This document shows positions 7,761 through 14,060 of a stretch of 16,794 nt of DNA, piece by piece. The translations under genes were made by a program, and so were the position numbers. A model generated the notes under the pieces. That model had not been told where the DNA came from and ran no database searches. It worked only from the letters and a program-made list of their open reading frames with translations. The stretch is from Actinoplanes liguriensis. GTDB lineage: Bacteria > Actinomycetota > Actinomycetes > Mycobacteriales > Micromonosporaceae. The stretch spans positions 153,845-170,638 of the forward strand of contig KL571195.1 of assembly GCA_000715855.1 (NCBI GenBank), written 5' to 3'. Numbering within the stretch: the first letter of the stretch is position 1; every line of letters begins with the position of its first letter.

Positions 7761-7777
7761 ACTTGTACGCTACACGT
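7761..7777. promoter_or_regulatory. Putative MarR operator overlapping the marR-MFS promoter
   Basis: ACTTGTA-CGC-TACACGT is an inverted repeat with 7-bp arms, 6 of 7 positions matching, about 35 bp before the MarR start codon. It sits in a locally AT-rich stretch with possible -10 sequence (TACGCT or CGTATT). Size and place fit an autoregulatory MarR site; this is inferred. Confidence 0.55.
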
Positions 7778-7810
7778 ATTGTCCCCGGCGCCCATGAGGA
7801 CGGCAATCAC

Positions 7811-8299
7811 GTGCACCAGAAGCAGGACACCACGCCCGGAGTCGCGCGGCTCTCCGACGAGATCATCCGATTGATCCGGATGGGGCCGCGTTTCCGGGGC
7901 ATGCTCAAGCCCGGGGATCTCGGCGCCGAGTTCTCCGCGCTGATGCTGCTGCTGCCGTTGCGGGCAAACGGCCCGATGCGCGTCACCGACCTCGCCGACC
8001 TGAAGCAGGCCGACCCCTCGACCATCAGTCGCCAGGTCGCCCAGCTCGTCAAGGCCGGTCTGGCCCGCCGGGAGGCGGACCCGGCGGACGGCCGGGCCTC
8101 CCGGCTGGCGGTCACCGAGGCCGGGCACGGGGCGTGCGAGCGTCTCGGCGCTGCCCGCATCGCTCTGCTCGAGCAGGCGCTGAGCGACTGGCCGGCCGAC
8201 CGGGTCGACGCTTTCGCCCGGCTCTTCGAAGAATTCAACACCTCCGTCGAGGCGCTGTTGCGCAACGACCTCGGCGCACCACCACGGGAGAACCTGTGA
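7811..8299 (+). CDS. MarR-family transcriptional regulator of the downstream efflux gene
   Basis: A 162-residue winged-helix regulator. The helix-turn-helix lies at about 57-82 (MRVTDLADLKQADPSTISRQV), followed by the wing with the family signature DPADGRASRLAVTEAG (90-105). Flanking helices form the dimerisation region. GTG 7811 is chosen because it lies downstream of the operator-like palindrome and has GAGGAC upstream; longer in-frame starts run into the preceding methyltransferase gene. Its stop overlaps the GTG of the MFS gene, so the two are translationally coupled. The usual logic for such pairs is repression of pump and regulator, released by a small molecule; the inducer is unknown. 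Confidence 0.9.
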   Translation: MHQKQDTTPGVARLSDEIIRLIRMGPRFRGMLKPGDLGAEFSALMLLLPLRANGPMRVTDLADLKQADPSTISRQVAQLVKAGLARREADPADGRASRLAVTEAGHGACERLGAARIALLEQALSDWPADRVDAFARLFEEFNTSVEALLRNDLGAPPRENL

Positions 8300-9960
8300 G
8301 TCACCCCACCCCGGCGGTCGAGAAACCGGCCGCGGAATTCACCCACCGCCAGATCCTCACGATCCTCGGCGGCCTGATGATGGGCATGTTCCTCGCCGCC
8401 CTCGATCAGACCATCATGGCGACGGCGACCCGGACCATCGCCGACGACCTGAACGGCTTCAACCTGCAGGCGTGGGCGACCACGGCGTTCCTCATCACGT
8501 CGACGATCTCGACCCCGCTCTACGGCAAACTGTCCGACATCTACGGCCGGCGCCCGTTCTTCCTGTTCGCCATCGGCATCTTCATCGTCGGCTCGATGCT
8601 CTGCGGCCTGTCCCAGAACATGTACGAGCTGGCCGCCTTCCGGGCGATCCAGGGCATCGGCGCCGGTGGCCTGATGTCCCTGGCGCTGGCGATCATCGGT
8701 GACATCGTGCCGCCCCGCGAACGCGCCAAGTATCAGGGCCTCTTCCTGGCCGTCTTCGGCACCGCGAGCGTGATCGGCCCGATCCTGGGCGGCTTCTTCG
8801 CCGGCGCCGACAAGCTGCTCTGGGTCGACGGCTGGCGCTGGGTCTTCTACCTGAACGTGCCGATCGGCATCGCCGCGATGGTGGTCGTGGCGCGCGTGCT
8901 GCACCTGCCGCACACCCGGGTCAACCACCGCGTCGACTGGCCCGGCGCGGTCGCCCTGGTCGTCGGCCTGGTCCCGCTGCTGACCGTCGCCGAGCAGGGC
9001 CGTGACTGGGGCTGGGGCTCCGGCCGCTCGATCGCCTGCTTCGCGATCGGCGTGATCGGCCTGGTCGCGTTCATCTTCGCCGAGCGGGCCTACAAGGAGG
9101 AGGCGCTGCTCCCGCTGCGCCTCTTCGGCAACCGGACGGTCGCGGTCGGCACCGGCGCCAGCACGATCCTCGGTATCGCGATGTTCGGCGGCCTGATGAC
9201 CGTGCCGCTCTACCTGCAGATCGTGAAGGGCTCCTCGGCCACCATGGCCGGCCTGCAGATGATCCCGTTCGTGGTCGGCATCATGTCCGGCTCGATCGTC
9301 GCCGGCCAGTTGATCTCCCGGACCGGCCGCTACCGGATCTTCCCGATCATCGGCAGCAGCCTGATGGTGATCGCGCTGTTCCTGTTCTCGCTGATCGGCG
9401 CGGACACCCCGCTGTGGCGGACCATGCTGGTCATGGTGCTGATGGGCCTCGGCCTCGGCGGCAACATGCAGCCGATGATCACCGCCGTGCAGAACGCTGT
9501 CTCCCCGCGCGAGATCGGCGTCGCCACCGGCGCGGTCACGTTCTTCCGCTCGATGGGTGGCACGCTCGGCACCGCGGTCTTCCTGTCGGTGCTCTTCAAC
9601 GTGCTGCCGGGCCACATCAAGGACGCGTACGCCGACGCCGCGAAGGACCCGGCGTTCCAGCAGGCCGCCTCCGACCCCGGCCAGCAGCAGTTGCTGGCGC
9701 AGGCACAGGGCGGCGGCGGGCTCAGCGACACGTCGTTCATCAACAAGCTGACCGACGTCGTCGCCCACCCGTTCAAGGTCGGCTTCTCGGACAGCGTCCA
9801 CGTCGTCTACCTGATGGCGTTCTTCATCATGCTGGTCGGCCTGATCGCGGTCTTCTTCCTGCCGGAGATCCCGCTCTCCATGCGCTCCGCCCAACAGCAG
9901 CGCGCCGACGACGCGGCCAAGGCGGAGGTCGAGGCCGACACCGCGACTCCCGCCCACTGA
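8296..9960 (+). CDS. DHA2-type (14-TM) MFS drug efflux transporter
   Basis: A 554-residue major facilitator protein of the EmrB/QacA (DHA2) group, a proton-coupled multidrug exporter in the cytoplasmic membrane. Near the N-terminus is LAALDQTIMATATRTIADDL (motif D1, Asp37), motif A is GKLSDIYGRRP (77-87), and motif C includes GTASVIGPILGGFF (155-168). Hydrophobic segments through the length fit 14 helices. A hydrophilic loop rich in Gln, Ala and Gly (coded by about 9640-9730) precedes the last helix, as is common in this group. The charged C-terminal tail is Ala/Asp/Glu-rich. GTG 8296 overlaps the marR stop (GTGA) with GGGAG upstream. The substrate cannot be predicted. Confidence 0.93.
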   Translation: MSHPTPAVEKPAAEFTHRQILTILGGLMMGMFLAALDQTIMATATRTIADDLNGFNLQAWATTAFLITSTISTPLYGKLSDIYGRRPFFLFAIGIFIVGSMLCGLSQNMYELAAFRAIQGIGAGGLMSLALAIIGDIVPPRERAKYQGLFLAVFGTASVIGPILGGFFAGADKLLWVDGWRWVFYLNVPIGIAAMVVVARVLHLPHTRVNHRVDWPGAVALVVGLVPLLTVAEQGRDWGWGSGRSIACFAIGVIGLVAFIFAERAYKEEALLPLRLFGNRTVAVGTGASTILGIAMFGGLMTVPLYLQIVKGSSATMAGLQMIPFVVGIMSGSIVAGQLISRTGRYRIFPIIGSSLMVIALFLFSLIGADTPLWRTMLVMVLMGLGLGGNMQPMITAVQNAVSPREIGVATGAVTFFRSMGGTLGTAVFLSVLFNVLPGHIKDAYADAAKDPAFQQAASDPGQQQLLAQAQGGGGLSDTSFINKLTDVVAHPFKVGFSDSVHVVYLMAFFIMLVGLIAVFFLPEIPLSMRSAQQQRADDAAKAEVEADTATPAH

Positions 9961-9976
9961 TCAAAAAAAGACGATT

Positions 9977-10014
9977 AGGGGGTACGGACGGTCGCCCGAC
10001 CGTCCGTACCCCCT
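9977..10014. terminator. Perfect 18-bp hairpin after the efflux gene
   Basis: AGGGGGTACGGACGGTCG (9977-9994) is exactly repeated in inverse at 9997-10014, around a 2-base centre. It starts 16 bases after the MFS stop, so it probably ends that transcript. A run of seven A's (9963-9969) lies on its left, which would be a U-tract only for leftward transcription. Confidence 0.75.
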
Positions 10015-10034
10015 CGCTCTGAGGTCTCCCCCAC

Positions 10035-10128
10035 GCGTTCCGCCCGTCGATGACGAGAGCCCCGAAAACGGCAAGCGAAGCGTGGTCGTTTTCGGGGCTC
10101 TCGTCATCGACCTCCCGGGGCGGAATGC
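10035..10128. repeat. Long imperfect inverted repeat (25-bp perfect inner arms)
   Basis: Positions 10046-10070 pair perfectly with 10087-10111 (25 bp) around a 16-base loop. After a 6-base bulge on the right, TTCCGCCC (10038-10045) pairs with 10118-10125, and three more pairs can extend it outward. It would form a very stable RNA or cruciform. It may be a second terminator, a REP-like element or a remnant of a small mobile repeat. Confidence 0.7.
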
Positions 10129-10150
10129 CCGCCGAGCGGAGCGAGGCAAT

Positions 10151-10162
10151 TAGGCTCAGCTC
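10151..10162 (+). promoter_or_regulatory. Likely -10 element giving a leaderless mhuD transcript
   Basis: TAGGCT followed by 6 bases and then ATG fits the TANNNT-N6-8-ATG pattern of actinobacterial leaderless genes. No ribosome site is visible before the ATG, in agreement with this. Confidence 0.5.
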
Positions 10163-10465
10163 ATGGCTGTTGTGAAGATCAACGCGATTGAGGTCCCCGA
10201 AGGCGCCGGCCCCGAGCTGGAGAAGCGCTTCGCCGCCCGCCACGGCGCGGTCGAGAACGAGCCCGGCTTCCTCGCCTTCGAGCTGCTGCGCCCGGTCGCC
10301 GGCGACAACCGTTACTTCGTCTACACGAAGTGGGAGTCGGAGGAGGACTTCCAGAACTGGTCCCAGGGCAGCGCCAAGGCCGCCCACTCCGGCGAACGCG
10401 CCAAGCCCGTCGCCACCGGCGCCAGCCTCCTGGAGTTCGAGGTCATCCAAGAGGTCACCAAGTAG
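10163..10465 (+). CDS. mhuD: Heme-degrading monooxygenase, MhuD type
   Basis: A 100-residue ABM-fold protein that, in the MhuD family, cleaves heme to mycobilin and releases iron without carbon monoxide. Its start (AVVKINAIEVPEGAGPELEK) and its end (VATGASLLEFEV) are nearly the same as Mycobacterium tuberculosis MhuD (Rv3592). The active-site residues fall at the same numbers: Asn7, Trp66 and heme-ligand His75. The active protein is a cytoplasmic dimer with heme bound between the ferredoxin-like folds. The gene stands alone, between the efflux gene hairpins and a convergent ANTAR gene; no heme uptake gene is in the window. Iron control is expected from the family, but I see no clear IdeR/DtxR box upstream. 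Confidence 0.92.
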   Translation: MAVVKINAIEVPEGAGPELEKRFAARHGAVENEPGFLAFELLRPVAGDNRYFVYTKWESEEDFQNWSQGSAKAAHSGERAKPVATGASLLEFEVIQEVTK

Positions 10466-10749
10466 GGCTTGCCCCGCACCACGTGGCGCAATTGATGATG
10501 CTCGTGGTGTCCCCGCCCCTGTGGGTGCTCGCGTCCGCCCCGGCCCGACCCGGAACTGTCAGTGGCTGGTGCTCACGGCTGGCATGCCGCCCTGGGGGAA
10601 CCGGCAAACAGTCGCGGCGGGCGTGAGGCCCGGGAAGGGTCACGTGGGCCGGTGCCGGCGGTGGCATGTATGGCTGGGAGGGCGTGGCCGGCGGGGTCCG
10701 GCCGGGCAGGGACGGGCCGCTGGCGGACGGGGTTGTGGGGCGGCTCGGG
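10466..10749. other. Gap between convergent mhuD and ANTAR genes
   Basis: No gene supported. Frames open here are Arg/Pro-rich and look like shadows of GC bias. A weak inverted repeat CACCACG / CGTGGTG (about 10479-10511, with a 19-base loop) could end mhuD transcription. The rest, near the ANTAR stop, is G-rich on the plus strand. Confidence 0.45.
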
Positions 10750-11562
10750 CTATGAGCTTGGCTGGCGGTCTCGGGCGGCGGCGGCGACCAGGCGTTCCGC
10801 GACGGTTACCCGGTCCAGCCCGAGCCGCTGGGCGGAGTCGTGGAGGATTCGGTACGCCTCCTGCACGCCGCAACCCCGCTGGGCGATGATCACGCCGACC
10901 GCGCGGTCGACCGCGGCGCCCTCCGTCAGGGCCTCGCGGCGGAGCAGCTCGCCGAGCAGGACCTCGGCCTGACCGGCCATCGCCATCGCGGTGAGCAGCA
11001 GGTCAGGGCCGGCCGCGCCGCGGGTGGCCAGGGACACGCTGAGGGCGCCGACCGCGTGCCGGCGCACGTCGAGCGGGACGGCGAAGACCGCGGCGATGCC
11101 GTCCGTGCGGGCGGCGGCGGCGAGTTCCGGCCAGCGTTCGTCGGCGCCGAGGTCGTCCGAGGTGGTCAGGGTCCGGGTGCGGGCGGCTTCGAGCGCGGGG
11201 CCGTTGCCCTCCGCATACTGCACGGTGTCGCAGGTCTCACCGGCTGATCCGGCGGCGGCGACGGTGACCGGCCCGCCTTCGGTGATCAGGGCGACCGAGC
11301 AGCGGACCGCGCCGGGCAGGGCGCCGGCGGCGAGCGCGGCGAGCCGGTCGAGCAGCCGCACGGTGACCTCGTTCAACAGCCCGGCCAGCTCGACCGGGTG
11401 TGGTCCGTGCGCGCTGAGCAGGGCGGCGCTGGTGTGCCGTGGGCGGCCCGCGGCGACGAGCCTGCGGGCCTGGCCGGGCGCGGTCACGCCACCGGAGGTG
11501 GTGCGACGGCGGAGCCGGGTGCCGCGCTGCGCGGCCGGTACGCGACGTTGCGGTACTGACAC
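10750..11562 (-). CDS. GAF-ANTAR domain transcription antitermination regulator
   Basis: A 270-residue cytoplasmic protein. After an Arg-rich, low-complexity N-terminus (about 1-45) comes a GAF-type sensor domain (about 52-195; ELAGLLNEVTVRLLDRLAAL, then CSVALITEGGPV and VFAVPLDV). The C-terminal ANTAR RNA-binding domain (about 200-265) has the AVDRAVGVIIAQRG and EAYRILHDSAQ segments. ANTAR proteins bind paired hexanucleotide-loop hairpins in nascent mRNA and prevent termination. The GAF signal and RNA targets are not known. The GTG start at 11562 is uncertain; conserved sequence begins only after about residue 43 and no good ribosome site was seen. The gene converges on mhuD across about 280 bp. 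Confidence 0.87.
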   Translation of the reverse strand: MSVPQRRVPAAQRGTRLRRRTTSGGVTAPGQARRLVAAGRPRHTSAALLSAHGPHPVELAGLLNEVTVRLLDRLAALAAGALPGAVRCSVALITEGGPVTVAAAGSAGETCDTVQYAEGNGPALEAARTRTLTTSDDLGADERWPELAAAARTDGIAAVFAVPLDVRRHAVGALSVSLATRGAAGPDLLLTAMAMAGQAEVLLGELLRREALTEGAAVDRAVGVIIAQRGCGVQEAYRILHDSAQRLGLDRVTVAERLVAAAARDRQPSS

Positions 11563-11603
11563 CCGACGGATACTGCCATGTCGATCCGGCGACGGCTCGG
11601 TTC

Positions 11604-11649
11604 GGTGCCCCGATCGGGGGGTGTTGTCCGTTTAAACCCGATCGGCACC
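11604..11649. promoter_or_regulatory. Inverted repeat around a GTTTAAAC core upstream of the ANTAR gene
   Basis: GGTGCCCCGATCGGG (11604-11618) and CCCGATCGGCACC (11637-11649) are inverted copies with a 2-base bulge. They enclose an AT-rich centre containing GTTTAAAC (11630-11637), rare in such GC-rich DNA. It lies about 40-90 bp before the ANTAR start, where a promoter or operator is expected. Confidence 0.45.
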
Positions 11650-11661
11650 TGAAATCAGAAC

Positions 11662-11780
11662 CCGGCCGGGGAGAGCCCGAAGATCAGCGCCTGGCCCGGG
11701 CAGCCCGGAGCCCAGGAGCCCGTCCGGGAGGGCCTGAAGATCAGGGCTCAGCCCGGGAAGGGCTCGGACGGAGGAGCCGG
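11662..11780. repeat. Imperfect 57-bp tandem duplication
   Basis: Two copies with a period of 57 bp share GAAGATCAG (11679-11687 and 11736-11744), a following GCCCGGG, and flanking similar sequence. The period is a multiple of three, but no gene is recognised in any frame. Function unknown. Confidence 0.55.
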
Positions 11781-11786
11781 GAAACA

Positions 11787-11820
11787 CGTCCGGCCCCTGG
11801 GAGAACCCGGGGGCCGGACG
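11787..11820 (-). terminator. 15-bp hairpin, possible terminator
   Basis: CGTCCGGCCCCTGGG pairs with CCCGGGGGCCGGACG (one G-U pair) around an AGAA tetraloop. On the minus strand it is followed by TGTTT, so it could end leftward transcripts from the DUF6158-DUF1360 pair, though these stop 200 bp earlier. Confidence 0.5.
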
Positions 11821-12027
11821 ACGTAGATGCCGGTGTGCAGGTCGCCTCGCGGCGAGTGGCTCAGCATGGCTCCAGCCGAACGGTATTCCATGCAGGCGAT
11901 GGGTGAGGCCCGGGGACACTGGGCACACCGGCATCCGTTGATAACCTTCGGCACCCACTCATGATTCCGACAGCCGTTGTGACCTGAGTAACAGCCAGGC
12001 TTCGGGCCGGAAGCCGCGGGACGAGCG
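11821..12027. other. Unassigned stretch after the DUF1360 gene
   Basis: No confident gene. On the minus strand a frame open from inside the DUF1360 region downward encodes a cysteine-rich stretch (NGCRNHEWVPKVINGCRCAQC, with more Cys after), with GTG 11954 the only nearby start. It has no clear ribosome site and runs on through the hairpin at 11787-11820, so I do not call it a gene. Confidence 0.4.
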
Positions 12028-12543
12028 CTACTCGGCCTTCTCCTTGGCGATCGAGTACGCCATCTGGAGGAAGTCGGACGCCGCGGTCGCGGTCAGCGCG
12101 GTCGCCACCAGCCGGGTCAGCCGGGGCGCCAGCACGAGTCCGCCGGTGAGCCCGGTGGCGATCCAGGCGGCGAGGCAGAACGGGCAGGTGATCAGCTCGC
12201 CGATGCCGTGCTTGACGCTGCTGCCCGAGTCCCGGACCTCCTCGTTGAGCTCGGCGGCCCCGGCCGGCTCGGAGTAACGGGTGAACGGCGCGCGCAGCGG
12301 GCTGGTGACCGCGTCCTTGGCGATCAGCCGGCTGAGCTTGTGGGTGGCGATGGAGAGCAGCACCACGTCGGCCATGGCGGGACGCTCGGGCGGGCGGCGG
12401 CCGGTGAACTTGGCCGCGGCCGCCAGGCTCGCCGCGAGCGCGCCGAACGCGCCCATCGCGACCAGGTAGCCGTCCAGCGGCCGGTGCTCGTGCGGCGCGT
12501 AGGCGCGGGCCACGTCGGCGGCCTTCTCCTGCAGGCTGGTCAT
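12028..12543 (-). CDS. DUF1360 domain membrane protein
   Basis: A 171-residue protein of the DUF1360 family. After a polar start there is one hydrophobic segment (about 26-46), then the conserved part with ATHKLSRLIAKDAVTSPLRAPF, a charged stretch, ITCPFCLAAW (CPFC motif, about 118-127) and further hydrophobic segments to about residue 160. The two cysteines spaced by two residues are typical for the family and could bind metal or form a disulfide; function is not known. ATG 12543 has GAAGGGA upstream. It lies 21 bp downstream of the DUF6158 gene and is probably co-transcribed with it. Confidence 0.85.
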   Translation of the reverse strand: MTSLQEKAADVARAYAPHEHRPLDGYLVAMGAFGALAASLAAAAKFTGRRPPERPAMADVVLLSIATHKLSRLIAKDAVTSPLRAPFTRYSEPAGAAELNEEVRDSGSSVKHGIGELITCPFCLAAWIATGLTGGLVLAPRLTRLVATALTATAASDFLQMAYSIAKEKAE

Positions 12544-12564
12544 GTGGGGGGTCCCTTCGGAGGG

Positions 12565-12816
12565 TCAGAACGCTTGGGTGAGCCGCTCGGGGTCGACCTC
12601 GCGCCCGGGGAAGCGCGCCATGTACTCGGTCTCCAGCTCCGCGGTACGCCGGAAGTGGTTCTCCAGCGCCGCGTCCGGCCCGTGGCGCAGCGTTTCCAGC
12701 CGCGTCCGGTGCAGGCTCGCCAACTCGCGGAACAGGTCGTCGTCGGCCAGTCCCGCCGGGTCGATCCCGGCGCCGAAATCGGTTGTCGCGCTGTGCGCTG
12801 GTCGCGCGTCCGTCAT
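12565..12816 (-). CDS. DUF6158 family small protein
   Basis: An 83-residue soluble protein. The core LFRELASLHRTRLETLRHG followed by ALENHFRRTAELETEYMARFPGREVDPERL matches the actinobacterial DUF6158 family as I remember it. It is helical, with charged residues spaced as in a coiled-coil. Function unknown. ATG 12816 is preceded by GCGGAGG at a good distance. It is the first gene of a two-gene unit with the DUF1360 gene. Confidence 0.82.
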   Translation of the reverse strand: MTDARPAHSATTDFGAGIDPAGLADDDLFRELASLHRTRLETLRHGPDAALENHFRRTAELETEYMARFPGREVDPERLTQAF

Positions 12817-12885
12817 GGTGCACCTCCGCTTCCGGTTCGAAGTCCGTGTGTTGACGCTTGCCCCTGCGGGCGATCACCAAACCCG

Positions 12886-12902
12886 CCGGTACGCTCGTGG
12901 GC
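12886..12902 (+). promoter_or_regulatory. Likely -10 element for a leaderless transcript
   Basis: TACGCT, seven bases before ATG 12903, fits the TANNNT-N7-ATG pattern of leaderless actinobacterial genes. There is no ribosome site before this ATG. The region also serves the divergent DUF6158 gene. Confidence 0.5.
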
Positions 12903-13325
12903 ATGAAAGGCCTGTGGACCCCGGCGTGGCTCGCCCGGCATCTCCTGGCGCTGGTGCTGACCGCCGGCTGTCTCGGCCTGGGCTGGTGGCAGTTCAGCCG
13001 GGCGGCCGGGGGCAACTCGCTCAGCTGGGGTTACATGTTCGAGTGGCCGGTCTTCGCCGGCTTCGTCGTGTTCATCTGGATTCGCGAGATCCAGCTGTAC
13101 CGGCGCAGGGACGATCCGGCCGCCGAGCCCGCGGAGGAGCCGGTGGCCGAGCCGGTCCGGGATCTGTCGGCCCCGATCTCGCTGGGCCGGCCGGTGCGGG
13201 TCGCCGTGCAGCCGGCGACGGCCGCCGAGACCGACCCCGAGCTCGACGCCTACAACGACTATCTGGCTTGGCTGGCGGAGCACCCCGGGGCCCGCCCGGC
13301 CGACTACCGCACCGCCAAGAAGTAG
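12903..13325 (+). CDS. Small membrane protein with two TM helices, function unknown
   Basis: A 140-residue protein. TM1 (about 9-29) ends in [11 protein letters not shown], then a short outside loop ([13 protein letters not shown]) and TM2 (about 43-60) ending in [10 protein letters not shown]. The C-terminal 75 residues are cytoplasmic, rich in Ala, Pro and Glu, and end with a more ordered [15 protein letters not shown] segment. Related actinobacterial proteins exist, usually labelled hypothetical or loosely as glucitol-operon regulator-like; I cannot assign a role. ATG 12903 is favoured over an upstream in-frame start because TM1 begins right after it and because of the leaderless promoter pattern. 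It is followed closely by the DUF3817 gene. Confidence 0.85.
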   Translation: MKGLWTPAWLARHLLALVLTAGCLGLGWWQFSRAAGGNSLSWGYMFEWPVFAGFVVFIWIREIQLYRRRDDPAAEPAEEPVAEPVRDLSAPISLGRPVRVAVQPATAAETDPELDAYNDYLAWLAEHPGARPADYRTAKK

Positions 13326-13360
13326 TCGTCCGAGAAGTAGCCGTCCCGTTGAAGAAGTAG
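13317..13360 (+). repeat. Three short direct repeats of GAAGTAG at the gene boundary
   Basis: The last codons and stop of the upstream gene (AAGAAGTAG, 13317-13325) are repeated as GAGAAGTAG (13332-13340) and AAGAAGTAG (13352-13360), spaced by CGTCC-like sequence. This looks like small tandem duplication just before the ribosome site of the next gene. Confidence 0.6.
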
Positions 13361-13375
13361 AAGGAGACCCCCACC

Positions 13376-13717
13376 GTGCAGGGCGCCCTCACCCGTTACC
13401 GGATCATCGCCTGGATCGTCGGCGTGTTCCTGCTCGTTCTCGTGCTGGTCGGCATGCCGCTGAAGTACATCGGCGACAACGACACGGTGGTCGCGGTGGT
13501 CGGCCCGCTGCACGGATTCCTCTACATGATCTATCTGCTGCTGACGTTCGACCTGTCCCGCCGGGCCGGTTGGCCGTTCGGCCGGATGATCCTGGTGATG
13601 CTCGCCGGCACCATCCCGTTCTTCTCGTTCTGGGCCGAGCGTCAGGTGACTCGGCACTGGATCCCGGTTACGGTTGCCAAGGCGGCTCGGAACGAATCGC
13701 CGGCGCTGAACGAATAG
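13376..13717 (+). CDS. DUF3817 integral membrane protein
   Basis: A 113-residue membrane protein of the DUF3817 family. It has TM1 (about 9-28), the conserved GMPLKYI after it, then PLHGFLYMIYLLLTFDL (about 44-60) and a third segment (about 67-88, ending in PFFSFWAERQV). In this family the conserved His/Gly pair in HG lies within the second helix. No function is established. GTG 13376 has a strong ribosome site, AAGGAG. It is separated from the upstream small membrane protein by only 50 bp on the same strand, so probably one transcription unit. Confidence 0.87.
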   Translation: MQGALTRYRIIAWIVGVFLLVLVLVGMPLKYIGDNDTVVAVVGPLHGFLYMIYLLLTFDLSRRAGWPFGRMILVMLAGTIPFFSFWAERQVTRHWIPVTVAKAARNESPALNE

Positions 13718-13880
13718 TCGAAATAACGCTCAGCGCGGGCCGAATGACAGCCGGTTATCGGGATTAAGTTCGCAAGACCGACTATTGCCAGATTTCACTC
13801 GGCAAGTACTTGATTTTGTTTTCTACCCCGATAAGTTGATGCGGTTGGTTCGGTCCGCAGCCGCAAACCCTCCAGTGGCG
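13718..13880 (+). promoter_or_regulatory. AT-rich promoter and leader start for the NlpC/P60 gene
   Basis: A locally AT-rich stretch (about 13770-13845, including TTGATTTTGTTTTCTA) upstream of the riboswitch, unlike the surrounding DNA. It probably holds the promoter, but -35 and -10 cannot be chosen safely. A short open frame starting at 13785 overlaps the aptamer and is not accepted as coding. Confidence 0.5.
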
Positions 13881-14036
13881 CCGGCCAACGCCGCCGAATC
13901 CTTGGCGGCTCTCGGCCCAGTCCCCCGGGCCGGTGCCGCCGCGAACCGGGGAACCACTTTCCGGGGTGAATCCGCGTTGTAGCGGTAGGGCAATCTTCCG
14001 AGCCCGAACCCGTCAGCTAACCCGGTAGGCGGCCAG
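13881..14036 (+). ncRNA. c-di-AMP riboswitch (ydaO-yuaA class)
   Basis: The leader of the NlpC/P60 gene carries the hallmark conserved blocks of this aptamer: CGCCGAATCC near the 5' end (13890-13901 region), AACCGGGGAACC, GGGGTGAATCC (13963-13973), TAGGG, and then CCCGAACCCGTCAGCTAACC and GGTAGGC (14003-14030). In actinobacteria the class is known upstream of rpfA and NlpC/P60 cell-wall hydrolases, where c-di-AMP turns expression off. Boundaries are approximate. Only about 25 bases separate the aptamer from the GTG start, with the ribosome site (AGAAAGG, 14044-14050) between. Confidence 0.92.
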
Positions 14037-14060
14037 AAGCGGAAGAAAGGCCCCTGACCA

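Noticed and set aside
7807..9957. A 716-codon open frame on the minus strand, opposite marR and the efflux gene
   Set aside because: It is rich in Asp, His, Gln and Arg without any fold or motif, and mirrors the third-position GC bias of the well-supported genes on the plus strand.
11861..13015. A 384-codon minus-strand frame across the DUF1360 and DUF6158 genes
   Set aside because: It overlaps two recognised genes in another frame, and its Arg/Ala/Pro/Gly composition is typical of a GC-bias shadow.
13785..13982. A 65-codon open frame before the NlpC/P60 gene
   Set aside because: It overlaps the c-di-AMP aptamer, and the base conservation there is that of RNA, not protein.
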